Shown in pieces: positions 21,278-33,377 of a stretch of DNA of 64,000 nt (position 1 is the first letter of the stretch; each line of letters begins with the position of its first letter). The stretch comes from Trachythela sp. YZ-2020 (taxonomy: Eukaryota > Cnidaria > Anthozoa > Malacalcyonacea > Clavulariidae), in NCBI GenBank assembly GCA_016169945.1, contig JADLSH010000158.1, positions 345,001 to 409,000 of the forward strand. Direction: 5' to 3'. The translations under genes were made by a program, and so were the position numbers. Below the pieces are notes generated by a model, which did not search any database, was not told where the DNA came from, and saw only the letters and a program-made list of their open reading frames with translations.

Positions 21278-22040
21278 CACCACGGCCGAGTAAAAATTTG
21301 CTACAAACTATACGACTCGTGAGTTTTAATTTTTAAAAGCAAGCCGTGAAAAAAGTAACAAGTCAATTTTAGTGAATTAAAATGAAGAAAATTAAGGCTC
21401 AAAGGAATATGCCTTAAGAATTCAAAGACGATTAGCGTCAAAGATTAAGAGATTTTATACTATAGTGTAAACGATATAATCAGGTTTAAAGCAGCAAAAC
21501 ATTTAGAAACTGAGAAAATACGGATAAATAACTACAAGCAATTGTAATTTAATCATATCAATTTTCCTGAAACTTTAACACGTATATGTTTAATCTTTTT
21601 AACTACGTCTGTGGCACCTAAAACGTTTTGCGTAAGCTAATGAAAATACCGCTCTTCTAGGATTTTCGCAACTACAAAAGACACAGCCTTAGCTAATGGG
21701 TAATTAAGGTACTTGTACTTAGATTAGTTTTACTGCGACATCAATTCGTTGTGCTGGTAAATTCAGTTCAAATATTATGAGACGTGTTCCCAAAACATTT
21801 GCTTCACGCACGTAGCCACGTCTATTCTGGAAGTTTTCTCAAATATAATAGTTGGGTATACTTATGTTTACATCTGCTCGGCTTTGTGAAGTGTAACACC
21901 CTTTTTAATGAAACAAAACGCCCACTGAAGAGTTCACTCTGCAGACCGCGTGTAGCGAGAAACAAAGCTAGCGAATTATAACTCCCTCCTTATAGTCCGG
22001 TCCTGTACTTTAATGACTATATTCATCACTGTTAGGACCA
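21278..22040 (+). repeat. R unit of locus copy A
   Basis: Matched by 45996-46730 in A'' and by 41993-42235 in A'. Its 3' half (CTTCACGCACGTAGCCACG, ACTTATGTTTACATCTGCTC) is a diverged version of the same block in Q, showing that P, Q and R are ancient tandem duplicates. No gene was recognised. Confidence 0.65.
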
Positions 22041-23113
22041 TACACTGTTAATTTCAAGGAGTTATTTTAACTCCAAAAGTGGAGTAAAAAAAAAGGTACA
22101 GAATGACAGTTTTTCAACATTTTGGAGTAAATTCATAAGTGGAGTGAAATTTACTCCAGTAGGAGTAAAAACTACTCTAAGAATGGAGTAAAAATTACTC
22201 CAGAAATGGAGTTAAAAAACTGGAGTAAAGTTTACTCCACAAAAGGAGTCATTCTGTACCTTTTCCCTTTACTCCAATTTGGGAGTCAAAATAACTCCTA
22301 TAGATTAGAGTAAGGAATAATTAAAGTTAGAAATCAATAAAACATTTTAAGGTCAAAATAATATATTTTCTCAGAAAATATGATATACACAACAGGCATG
22401 CAATTTGCTCTAGTTATTTACATTGTTAGGCTCGACATCATTCTTCGAATGATATCATGGTTATAATCAATTGGTAGAATTTTAGTACTAAACAAGTTGT
22501 ATACCACTAGTTGGCCACTCATCTCCTTGCTTTGCTTGGTATTCCATATATTATGTTCTCCAACAAATGAATAACATTTCCAATATTGACAATGAAGTAG
22601 GATGCCATGATATTGACTTGATTATAGTGGTAGTATTAAAATTCAATCAACTTCAGCATCAGGATATTACTGTATGAATTCATTAAAACAATCCCTAAGA
22701 AAAAATATAAGGTTAATAAAACAGCAGCAGAAGATTATTGGTTAGCCACAAATAATTTGAAAAATCTCAAGCACTTATATTGATTTGTGAGCTAATGAAT
22801 CAGCAAACATTTATTAAACAAACTATACTGACACATGGGCTTTGACAATAGGGATGCACTGAATAGTTGAAACAGATCTGACCTGATTATCCGATACTGC
22901 ATATAGTTCATATGACATCTAGTGGGCGAGCCAGCTGTAGCGTGCATAGCAGACCATCTTGGAGCAGAAAGAGGAACGAGTGTCCTCTGTAATACCCGGC
23001 TTTCATGTTTACTCTTTCAGCTTCAATGAGGGCTTGCTTTACAGGCTAAGGCAGCTGCGAAGATTAAGCCTCACATAAGTTTCCGACATCAATGATTTCA
23101 ATGATGCAACTAT

Positions 23114-23172
23114 AGGTCCCTGGCAGGAATTGAATCTGCGGCCCTGCGATTAACCAACTGAGCTACAGAGTC
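23114..23172 (-). mobile_element. tRNA-derived SINE fragment
   Basis: Complement reads ACTCTGTAGCTCAGTTGGTT through GATTCAATTCCTGCCAGGGA, the best-preserved A and B boxes of the family in this window. Flanking sequence carries further tail pieces. Confidence 0.65.
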
Positions 23173-23386
23173 CAGTTGTCCAGCTCTAACCACAATTTCA
23201 TGTATATATAATAGGGTACTGCCATGTTAAGTTGTGTAAATCATCTAGATTTTGTTGGCATCTCACTAGATGGAAAATTATTGAGTGTAAATTATATAAA
23301 TTTATTACAAAAATGCAACATATCTAGATTTTGTTGGCATCTCAGATGGAAAATTATTGAGTGTAAATTATATACAATGGACAACT

Positions 23387-23520
23387 GGACTCTGTAGCTC
23401 AGTTGGTTAGAGGCTGCACCAGAATCACAGGTCCTTTTTGCAGCTGTTCCTGGTTAGGTCTAATAAATGTATATAATTTACACTCAATAATTTTCCATCT
23501 ACAAAACCCTTCAATTATTA
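23387..23520 (+). mobile_element. tRNA-derived SINE copy, box B deleted
   Basis: ACTCTGTAGCTCAGTTGGTT is followed by a deletion and then the tail CTGTTCCTGGTTAGGTCTAA and TTTACACTCAATAATTTTCC. Inverted tail pieces at 23275 and 23350 show several overlapping insertions. Confidence 0.6.
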
Positions 23521-23602
23521 TTCTATCGAGTGAGATGGCAACAAATCTAGATATTTACCCACAACTTAACATGGCAGTACCCTAGTATATATACATGAAC
23601 TT

Positions 23603-23755
23603 GTCTCTGTAGCTCAGTTGGTTAGAGCGCTGCACAGATTCAATTCCTGCCAGGGATCTATAGCTGCATTTTTCGCAGCTGTTCCTGGTTAGGTCTAATA
23701 AATGTATATACTTTACACTCAATAATTTTCCATCTACAAAACCCTTCAATTCATA
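23603..23755 (+). mobile_element. tRNA-derived SINE copy
   Basis: CTCTGTAGCTCAGTTGGTTA, then GATTCAATTCCTGCCAGGGA, then the same tail as its neighbours, ending in AAAACCCTTCAAT. The anticodon region is partly deleted, so it is not a functional tRNA gene. Confidence 0.65.
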
Positions 23756-25267
23756 TATTATATTTGGTATGAATGTCAATATGGTATGCATATCAACCTG
23801 GTGAATATTTTAAGCAATATCACCTAAGCCGTGTCATTTTCAAATACAGCATGCTTCGTGACCATGCAGTGTTTTCCTTAACCGAGGTAACATAACTGTG
23901 TCAGTAGCATCACCCTAAATCATGTAAACCCTTGCTTTCTATGACTCTCTTGGTCACTAAAAAGGAAATCCTATCTATCTCCATGTATAAAGCAAGGTCA
24001 TGTTATTACAAAAATATTCTCAAATATATAATGAATTAACTTCAATTTTATGCAAAAATCATCTACTATTAAAAATTATTACATATACAGATTAGTTCCA
24101 GTAGATCACTGGTTATAAAACAATTTGAATACCTAACTATTCGCCATACGAATACTAAATCTTATATACAAATTAAAATGGCAACAAAACATGGGAATAT
24201 TCGTCTTACCTTCAGGCACTTTAACCGCGTTTGTCTTTACACAGCAGCGGCAGCACTCCTCAATCAGACCGTCAATTGCCTAAATCAAAATTTGGGAAAC
24301 AATAAACTAAGTTATATACTTCTGCTAGAAGAAATTACTCGAACATTTACTGTATACAACTCAAGACGATTTCATTTTGACCTCAGTGCGTCGAAGTGAT
24401 TTGTATACAGTCTTCAATAGAAAATATAACCACCTATCGAGTAAATAATCGTACACAAAATAGCAAATAACAATAAACATACCTTCGCAACAAAGTCCGT
24501 GTAATTTGTCCGGTTTTCGTGAATATATATAAAAGAAAATTTGGGTAAAACTCTCCTCTCCTTGAACTTTTGTAGCGAAATATTAAAAATATCGAATTTG
24601 GCGCATGATGTGAATATAGAATCAAATTACTATAACACGTGATACATCCCCAACGCGTTGATTGGTGCAGACACGAGTGTTTCCACTTGTTTAGAAGGGA
24701 AGCATTCTTCTCAGCAGAAAAAATATCAATCCAATCCAAAAATGTAAATAAATCCTTTGACTTTGAGTGAATATAACGAGAAAAGTACGTTGGCGATTCT
24801 CGACAGACCTACCGCTCGCGGTTGAACAGTAAAGAATGTATAAAGCCAATGCATAATACAGCATTCCGCCATTCCCACTTGGCGACGTTAGCAAAATTTT
24901 ATTTTATTTAATTGATTTAATAATAATATTAATAATAATAATAATACTTCGTCAGCTAATTAAATAGCAGGTACTTCTTGCTTCTTAATTTTGTATCACT
25001 AGCAAATATCTTAACTAGTCCCTACGCCCAGTGAAAGAATCTCATAATGTTGGAGTTAAATAACTTTGGTAAAATTCAGGAGTTAAAACGACTCCTAGAG
25101 TAATATTAAGGAGTAAATTACTCCATTATTTCTACCTGGAGTAAGTTGTACTCCTTCAGTGGAGTTAAAATGACTCCCAGTGGAGTAAATTCTGGAATGC
25201 GTACCGAAATGGAGTAGTTTTAACTCCTATGGCGGAGTTAAAATAACTCCTTGAAATTAACAGTGTA

Positions 25268-25709
25268 GTCATGACTATATACTTGGATTGTAGTCATTGA
25301 CATTTAAGACTAAGTCGGCATGGACACTTGATTTAGGACTATATAGCCATAACTATTAGAACTATATATATAGTCATGACTATTTGAACTATATTTATGA
25401 CTATAAAGACTATACGGTGTAAACTTTTAAGACTATAGTCATGACTTTTAGGACTGTAGTCATGATCGATTAGGTGGAATAATGAATTTCATATGCAAAT
25501 TATAGATTTGCAGAATAAGGATTTTCTAAATTTGTTTTTGTAAATTAGTTTTGTCTTTCGCTGCATTTTACATAATGCATGACCAAGGATGATTATTACG
25601 TTTTCGAAGTTTTAATTTTTCTTCCTATATATTCACTTATCGGCTCATTTGCTTGACAATCATTTTATTGACCTGTTTATATTAGCATAGCGCTTAGCAA
25701 CGCTTGTGT
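25268..25709 (+). repeat. Degenerate palindromic ACTATAGTCATGA repeats after R unit
   Basis: Between 25268 and 25470 the motif TTTTAGGACTATAGTCATGA and variants occur roughly ten times. The paralogous block is at 46690-46925. The core ACTATAGT is itself a palindrome. The rest of the stretch is AT-rich, without a gene. Confidence 0.6.
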
Positions 25710-25714
25710 ATATT

Positions 25715-27780
25715 AGTCTAGGACCTGTATAGGAGTTTGTATGCGTTTCATTTAGCACAGGCAATCTCAACTGTTTTAGGGTAAAATGACCATGGCGGTC
25801 AACATGGCATATGTGCCAAAACCTGAATCCGGGACGAAAGTCCTGAAAATGACCCCGCCCTGAAACGGCAGTGCCGACATAGCTCTAACTTCCGAAAAGC
25901 AGAAGCGACAGCCTTTCTGAAGTGCTTATAGTGTTTAGAAGGTTGCTTTTAGGGGTAGTTATTGGAAGGAAAAATTTGTCTAAGTATAATATTTTACAAG
26001 AAAATGACCATGCACCACCCCAGGTCAACTGCTAATTATCCATGAAATAACTAATATACCTGGCAGAGATTAAATTTTCTTATTTCCTAACAATTTTTAT
26101 CATGGGATAAAAAACTATGCTTAATTTAATATAATTATTGTAGATTTCATAAGGATTGACATTGTTTTGTTTAAATATAATACATTTTATTTCACTTACC
26201 CCCCACCAAAACACGATTTCAGCCATATTTTGCCGTCTTGTTTGCTTTTTATCGCCGAGTCTCGCAAGTATCATCCAATTGTTGTACTTTTACATAATGA
26301 TAGATGGCTAAAGAAGATTTCAACAAAGTTTCGTCAAGTTTTGAAGCAGTCCAGTGTATTTTATCTTCGATATTGTGTCCTTCGATATTTAGTCAAATAG
26401 CGGCCATTGCAATGCCTCGCCGCTTCTCTTCCAGATAAATGCCACTTCTTCGTCTTCATATGTATTTAGATTACAGTATCCAAGAGTACTTCATTGTAGA
26501 ATAGTCCCAATCGAAAAACTAGAGTAGTATAGTCCCAATTGAAAGGAAAAAACCTCCCAAAACAAATTTAGGATCAGAATCAAAGACACAAGTTTAAAAA
26601 TAATTTGAAAGTCACGCGCAATCTTCGCGAAAACTCCTCGTGGGCTACTTGACAGGGGGGGGCAAATATCCCAGTAAATATATTATATTTATTGTATTTT
26701 TAGATTTATGAAAAAAAACAATAAATATTTGCGTATTTTCTATTGTTTTTATCATAAATCATAAAAATACAATAAATATAATATATTTACTGGGTTCTGT
26801 GGTGGTGAACCAGCGTTTCGTGAAAATATTTCCCCCCCCCTGTCAAGTAGCCCACGAGGAGTTTTCGCGAAGATTGCGCGTGACTTTCAAATTATTTTTA
26901 AACTTGTGTCTTTGCTTCTGATCCTAAATTTGTTATGGGAGGTTTTTTCCTTTCAAGTGGGCCTATACTACTCTAGTTTTTCGATTGGGACTATTCTACA
27001 ATGAAGTACTCTTGGATACTGTAATCTAAATACATATGAAGACGAAGAAGTGGCATTTATCGGGAAGAGAAGCGGCGAGGCATTGCAATGGCCGCTCTTT
27101 GACGAAATATCGAAGGACACAATATCGAAGATAAAATACACTGCACTGCTTCAAAACTTGACGAAACTTGGTTGAAATCTTCTTTAGCCATCTATCATTA
27201 TGCAAAAGTACAACAATTGGATGATACTTGCGAGACTCGGCGATAAAAAGCAAACAAGACGGCAAAATATGGCTGAAATCGTGTTATGGTGGGGGGTAAG
27301 TGAAATAAAGTGTATTATATTTAAACAAAACAATGTCAATCCTTATGAAATCTACAATAATTATATTAAATTAAGCATAGTTTTTCATCCCATGATAAAA
27401 ATTGTTAGGAAATAAGAAAATTTAATCTCTGCCAGGTATATTAGTTATTTCATGGATAATTAGCAGTTGACCTGGGGTGGTGCATGGTCATTTTCTTGTA
27501 AAATATTATACTTAGACAAATTTTTCCTTCCAATAACTACCCCTAAAAGCAACCTTCTAAACACTATAAGCACTTCAGAAAGGCTGTCGCTTCTGCTTTT
27601 CGGAAGTTAGAGCTATGTCGGCACTGCCGTTTCAGGGCGGGGTCATTTTCAGGACTTTCGTCCCGGATTCAGGTTTTGGCACATATGCCATGTTGACCGC
27701 CATGGTCATTTTACCCTAAAACAGTTGAGATTGCCTGTGCTAAATGAAACACATACAAACTCCTATACAGGTCCTAGACT
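25715..27780. mobile_element. 2.07 kb palindromic foldback with ATATT duplication
   Basis: Ends AGTCTAGGACCTGTATAGG and complement. ATATT is duplicated at 25710-25714 and 27781-27785. A'' has a single copy in GTGTATATTCTATGCC (47140-47157). Two arms of about 1 kb are near-identical inverse copies that meet around 26750 in an AT-rich hairpin. Each arm has an open stretch reading EVAFI(G/W)KRSGEALQWPL and, further in, ARLGDKKQTRRQNMAEIV before a GTAAGT donor-like site. These may be remnants of one two-exon gene duplicated by the palindrome. Confidence 0.85.
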
Positions 27781-27870
27781 ATATTCTATGCCTTAAAATC
27801 GCTTTCGTCTTGCGAAGTTAATCTTGTTGTTAGTTAGAAAGGAAAGTTAAAAAGGGTTGGGATAAAACAT

Positions 27871-28690
27871 GGATACGGATGGCACGGATACGGATACGGA
27901 TGGCACGGATACGGATACGGATGGCACGGATACGGATACGGATGAGGGGATAAAACACGGATATGGGGATAAAACACGGATGGGGGGATAAAACACGGAT
28001 GAGGGTATAAAACACGGATGGAGGGATAAAACACGGATGGGGGGATAAAACACGGATGGGGGATAAAACACGGATGAGGGGATAAAACACGGATATGGGG
28101 ATAAAACACGGATGAGGGGATAAAACACGGATATGGGGATAAAATACGGATATGGGGATAAAACACGGATGAGGGGATAAAACACGGATGGGAGGATAAA
28201 ACAAGGATGAGGGGATAAAACACGGATGGGGGGATAAAACACGGATGAGGGGATGAAACACGGATGAGGGGATAAAACACGGATGAGGGGATAAAACACG
28301 GATGAGGGGATAAAACACGGATGAGGGGATAAAATACGGATGATGGGATAAAACACGGATGAGGGGATAAAACACGGATGGGGGGATAAACACGGATGTG
28401 GGGATAAAACACGGATGGGGGGATAAAACACGGATGAGGGGATAAAACACGCATGAGGGGATAAAACACGGATGGGGGGATAAAACACGGATGAGGGGAT
28501 AAAACACGGATGAGGGGATAAAACACGGATGGGGGGATAAAACACGGATGAGGGGATAAAACACGGATGTGGGTATCAAACACGGATGAGGGGATAAAAC
28601 ACGGATGAGGGGATAAAACACGGATTGGGGGATAAAACACGGATGAGGGGGTAACTGACACGGATATGGGGAAAAAATACGGATGAGGCA
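27871..28690. repeat. 19 bp minisatellite, left arm
   Basis: The unit GGATGAGGGGATAAAACAC is repeated about 40 times with variants GATGGGGGG, GATATGGGG and GATTGGGGG. The outer end has GGATACGGATGGCAC units. The minus strand has no stop in any frame, so the long overlapping open frames (about 230-285 codons) with the period FYPLIRVLSPHPCFIPSSV are repeat artefacts rather than genes. Confidence 0.9.
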
Positions 28691-29019
28691 CAGAATGGGG
28701 AGTTTCCTATTCTGTGGATGAAATAAAAATTGCCCAACATTTTTTAGTATTTAAATGTACTGACAAATAAAACGTTGATACTCTCTTCTAAAACTGGAAC
28801 CCGTAGACTGGCATAGAAGTAAAATTTCTAAAGGCTGATATACGTAGACTGCGCATTCAATAAGTGCGAACTTCTGCGCGCATTTGTTGGAAGAAGATAA
28901 GGTAATACTTTTTATTTAATATACTTTTGAGAATACCAGATAACCGATGGAGATTTGTTGCTTGTCAGAGGAGTTTCCATTTACGCGGATCTGATTATAA
29001 TTAACTCGCAGTGCAAGAC

Positions 29020-29465
29020 GCCGGCAGATTACAAGGCGAATTTATAGTTTGATAACCACAAAAAGTACGCGTTTGTCATTTAATTTATGTTACCGGGTTA
29101 AATGTTTTCTTTTACAAATAGTTTAATATCTATGACAAGATATTTTGTAATGAATCTTAAAATAAGGTAATTTTGAATAAATGCCAAATCATGGGAGCGA
29201 CATGACAAGGCTTCTCATGTAGATTTCAAGGCGAATTTATAGTTTGATAACCACAAAAAGTACGCGTTGTCATTTATGTTTTTTGTATACATTTTAATAT
29301 CTACGACAATATATTTTATATATTTGATACAAATCATAGCCAGAATAAGGTGATTTTGAATAAATGCCAAAACATGGGATTGTTGCAAAGGCTTCTCATG
29401 TGAAGTGTTAGTGCAAAGGCTTCTCATGACAAATTTTGCAAAGGCTTCTCATGACAAGTGTTGCA
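29020..29465. repeat. Direct ~185 bp duplication in left arm
   Basis: AAGGCGAATTTATAGTTTGA begins at 29031 and again at 29229, each followed by GATAACCACAAAAAGTACGC and ending at AGGCTTCTCATG. The short piece GCAAAGGCTTCTCATG then repeats twice more up to 29455. Confidence 0.75.
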
Positions 29466-29487
29466 AATTAAAGGTTTGGTGGAAAAC

Positions 29488-29608
29488 GCGGACTGCGGAC
29501 TGCGGACTGCGGACTGCGGACTGCGGACTGCGGACTGCGGACTGCGGACTGCGGACTGCGGACTGCGGACTGCGGACTGCGGACTGCGGACTGCGGACTG
29601 CGGACTGC
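29488..29608. repeat. 7 bp satellite GGACTGC, left arm
   Basis: About 17 perfect copies of GGACTGC. The unit is open in several frames (RTADCGL period), which produces spurious open frames. Confidence 0.95.
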
Positions 29609-29879
29609 CTCTTCATTTATAGAAAATATTTTGCCTTTGGGTTGTGGGAGAAATATTGTCGCACTACTGCGCATGCCCATCTCGAAGTTTATGCGGCTAT
29701 TTATAGAAAATATTTTGTGGTTGGGTTGTGGGAGAAATATTGTCGCACTACTGCGCATGCCCATCTCGAAGTTTATGAAAAATACGATATTGTTATTAAA
29801 TAATTTATAATAAAAGCTTTAAATGTTCAACCTTTCATTAGCTCTCTCTTCAAATCGCCGGTAGTAGTGAACTTTATTT

Positions 29880-32590
29880 AGTCACGGTGGACTCATCAGG
29901 ATTTTACACACTTATGATAAAGTAACAAAGGAAATTAGCTATATGATAAATTATACTATACATATTTACAAAACTACCTGTTTTTCATGAGTGCCGTGCA
30001 TTAAATTGATTAAAATTAGATAAAATATTTAAAAATTATTGAATAAAGTTGCTACAGTCAGACTTAAATTTATGTAAAGTACTAGCCTGTCTTAACTCAG
30101 TAGGAAGAGAATTCCACAGTACTGCACCGCTATAACTAAAGCTATTTTTCAAGTAATTAGTACGCGGTAGTGGCAAAGCTAGTTTGTTACTGGTGTCTCT
30201 CAATGCATAATTTGTGATACTATTGCGATCAACAAACATATTAGAAAGATAATCTGGAGCAAGACCATTCAAGGATTTATACACCATGATAGCCTTGGAA
30301 AGCCTACGCTGAGATACAAGATTTTTCCATCCAAGACTTTCGAAAAGATAATCGGCATTTGTATCATAACTAGAAGATGTTAATACCCTGGCAGCACGAT
30401 TTTGTAATTTTTGCAATTTGTTAACTAGATAACTACTGCAACTGTCCCAGACAGCAGAGCAGTAGTCGAAATATGGTTGAACTAAGCACTTGTAAATAAG
30501 TTGCATTGTGGTAAAAGGAACATAAGGTCTAATGCGTTTTAGTGCACCAATACCGGAAGCAACTTTTTACTCAGTTTCTCAATATGAACATTCCAGGATA
30601 AGTTCTCATCAATATGTACGCCGAGTGATTTTGTATGAGAGACTTGTTTAACTGGAACGTTATTTATTACTAATAAAGGAGTAGATTGAAAAGTATTTAT
30701 TCTTTGGCGAGAGCCAATTAGCATAAATTCAGTTTTAGTCTGGTTTAAAGTAAGTTTGTTTGCTGATAACCATTCACTGACACTAGCAAGATCCTCGTTA
30801 AGATTATGATTAATTTCATGTATGTTATTACTTGCATATGTCAAATTAGTGTCATCAGCAAACATTCGTGCCCGAGAGTGTATTAGACAATTAGGAAGAT
30901 CATTAATATAGATTAAAAATAAAAGCGGGCCTAATATAGTTCCCTGAGGAACCCCACATTGTAGTAATCGATTCGAGGAGAAATGACCGTTAACAAAACA
31001 CTTTTGATTACGTTCATTTAGATACGATCTTAACCAGTTACCCGCAGTTCCTTGATTCCATATGCATTAAGTTTGTTCAGCAATATTTCATGATCTACAG
31101 TGTCGAACGCTTTTTAAGATCAAGAAACATTACAGCATTTACATTACCACTGTCAATATTATAAGCCCATTCGTTGGTAGCCTCAAGAAGAGAGGTGACA
31201 GTAGAATGTAGGCCTCGAAATCCTGATTGATAATTAGTTAATAATTCATTTTCAGCTATAAATGTATATAGCTGATCATAAATTACCCTTTCAAAAACCT
31301 TAGCCACAATAGGAACAATAGAAATGGGACGATAGTTATCAACGCAATTGCGTTTGCCTTGTTTGTATATAGGAATAACTTTAGCACATTTCCATTCGTT
31401 TGGGAATATGCCTGTAGTGATAGAACGATTAAAAATAAGACAGAGGATTCTGCAATTAAGTCAGAGCATTCTCTAATTAACCTAGAAGATATTTTGTCTA
31501 AACCTGTTGCTTTAGAAGTGTTTAACGTGGACAGTAATGCGTAAACGGTTGGAATACTTATTTCTCTCAGTTGAAAAATAGCATTATTTTGGTTAGGTAA
31601 ATAATCAAGATAAGACCGATTGCTATAATTAAGATTAATTTTATCTGCAAGGTCTGGTCCGATGTTTGAAAAGTGATCGTTAAACGCATCAGCAATTTTG
31701 CTAGGGTCATTAATTAATACGCCATTCAAATCAACCTCGCCAATGTGAGGGCTTTTCCTATTCTTAGAAGTAAGTTCATTAATGATCTTCCAGGTCTTAT
31801 TAGGATTGTCTTTATTATCATTGAAAGAATTTTTGAAATAGGCTTGCTTAGCGTAGAAGATTTCAGAATTAACAAATTACGCATTTTCTTAAAAGAAAGC
31901 CAATCTTGAGTATCGTTGGAACGAATTGCTTTAATTTTTAGGACATCTCGCCTATGCATTTTATCTTTCAAAAGAGATGTGATCCAAGGCGATTTAATAG
32001 CCTTAACGCGCTTAGTTCGAATTGGGGCGTGCTTATCTGCGACAGAATTGAATGTGGCTTTCCAAGCATGCCACATGTCATTAGGGTTTTCGTACTGATT
32101 GATATAGTTCCAACTCTGTTGACTAATATCATTACGAAATTTAGTAGAATCAAAGTTTTTAAACTTTCTGTAGTTTATTGAAGAATGTACCCCCGTCGAT
32201 GTACCCACAGAAAGTTTGCGAAAGGCGTAAATAAGACTATGATCGCTTATACTCACATGAGAAACACCAGAGCAAACAACCTTGTCAGGAGTATTTGTGA
32301 AAATATGATCTAACAATGTTGAGGAGGAGTCTGTGATTCGAGTAGGTTCATTTATAAGCTGAGAAAGATTATATAAATCGGCAATATCCATGAGTGACTT
32401 CGAATCATGATCTAAGACTGTAGAGCTCAAATCACAGTTGAAGTCGCCCATGAGGTAATACTCGATAATTTCGGAATCGAAAGGTACGCTAGTGTAGTTG
32501 TCTATACACACATGTCTTAACCTAACATATGCACGCAAGTGACGCAACTTACTGATTGACGATTGTGTTGTTGTTCTTTACCCACTCAGT
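29880..32590 (-). pseudogene. CR1/L2-like LINE, 5'-truncated and frameshifted (LINE-1)
   Basis: On the minus strand, in order: the endonuclease C-terminal half with YYLMGDFNCDL and ISDHSLIYAF (32550-32160); a linker with WKATFNSVADKHAPI; the reverse-transcriptase N-terminus with NTSKATGLDKISSRLI (about 31500); NYQSGFRGLHSTVTSL and VMFLDLKK (31200-31110); CGVPQGTILGPLLF (about 30950); the catalytic MFADDTN (30865); and the C-terminal domain from MQLIYKCLVQPYFDYCSAVW to GAVLWNSLPTELR (30506-30036). At least four frame changes and one stop show it is dead. The start of the endonuclease is missing. It would have encoded ORF2 of a non-LTR retrotransposon, which nicks DNA and reverse-transcribes its own RNA at the nick. 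The 3' end abuts the arm sequence CGGCGATTTGAAGAG, and a 5' LINE remnant abuts the same point in the right arm (34056-34170). Confidence 0.9.
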
Positions 32591-33377
32591 CCTTGAAACT
32601 CCCGAAAGCGATAATTCTCAATCTAGGTCGGCAAATATTTTCCGAAAACAAATAGACAATAATCCAAACGTATAATAATCCAAACAAATAATACGCGTAT
32701 TTATAAACCGCAATTAATTGCAATCAATCCAATAGCAAACAAAACAACTAACAAAATGTATGAACTCCAATCGAACAGTGCATGTACATATAGCATGACC
32801 ATGAGCAAGCAAATTCCATTGACAGCCAATGACAAGATCGTGAGCGCTAAAATATTTGCCTATTCACGGGAGTCATGCTAGCTAAGGTCTTGTTGTTGTA
32901 TATTTTATAGTCATTACATGTTAAGATTACAGTACTTTTACATAATACTTCAAGTGTCAATTGCCAATGTCTGGAAAATCTTGCACGCTACTCAAACACT
33001 GCAGTAACAAGATACTCACTAGACACTACAATTAAGCATTTTTTCCCTAAAACAATGCTTATTTTAAACCTGTAGACTATAAATACGCAAAAACAGTTGC
33101 GCTGAAAAATGGGGAAAACCCACTGGGAAACCCCTGCACGAAAATATGTATTTGCTTGTGCGTAAACATGTCAATCAATGGTGATTTAATTAAATTTGAT
33201 ACTCGCAAAGCGTATTTTGATACGCAAGCTAATGATCAAAACCTGATAATTAAAACATCATCGTTGAAAATGCGTATGTGAAAGATGCCGAGACGTATTT
33301 GAAAGTAGGTCGGCAAAATTTTGCCGACCTAAATCTACACATATCGCTTTGCAGGTCGGCATTGCCGAAAGGACTGG
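32591..33377. other. Palindrome core, LINE 5' region remnants
   Basis: Sequence upstream of LINE-1 (TTTGCCGACCTAGATTGAG in complement) has a diverged inverse counterpart at 33300-33377 (TTTTGCCGACCTAAATCTAC). The segment GGGAAACCCCTGCACGAAAA with TAAACATGTCAATCAA (33125-33180) resembles one in the 18397-21273 element (19367-19420). No gene was recognised. Confidence 0.45.

Larger units (their letters stand above)
22043..25265. mobile_element. TA-flanked element with GGAGT-rich inverted ends
   Basis: TIRs start CACTGTTAATTTCAAGGAG and match perfectly for 32 bases. TA flanks both ends (22041-22042 and 25266-25267). A'' is uninterrupted at about 46732-46742. Both ends (22060-22320, 25035-25255) are dense arrays of GGAGTAAA/TTTACTCC-type motifs in both orientations. 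The 2.7 kb interior holds three SINE copies, an (AAT)n run at 24920-24955 and possible exon remnants. On the minus strand one is a 77-nt stretch encoding ECCRCC between TTTAG and GGTAAG signals near 24205-24280. A TA duplication suggests the Tc1/mariner or a related group, but no catalytic core was seen. Confidence 0.75.

Noticed and set aside
23387..23660. tRNA genes
   Set aside because: A and B boxes are present but the anticodon arm or acceptor is deleted and all copies share a non-tRNA tail; they are SINEs.
27830..28691. Three long overlapping minus-strand open frames (232-285 codons)
   Set aside because: They are the three frames of the 19 bp minisatellite and give the same repeat peptide; no gene.
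29405..29803. 132-codon frame with RTADCGL repeats, and its inverse at 34224-34727
   Set aside because: Translation of the GGACTGC satellite plus flanking arm sequence; no domain.
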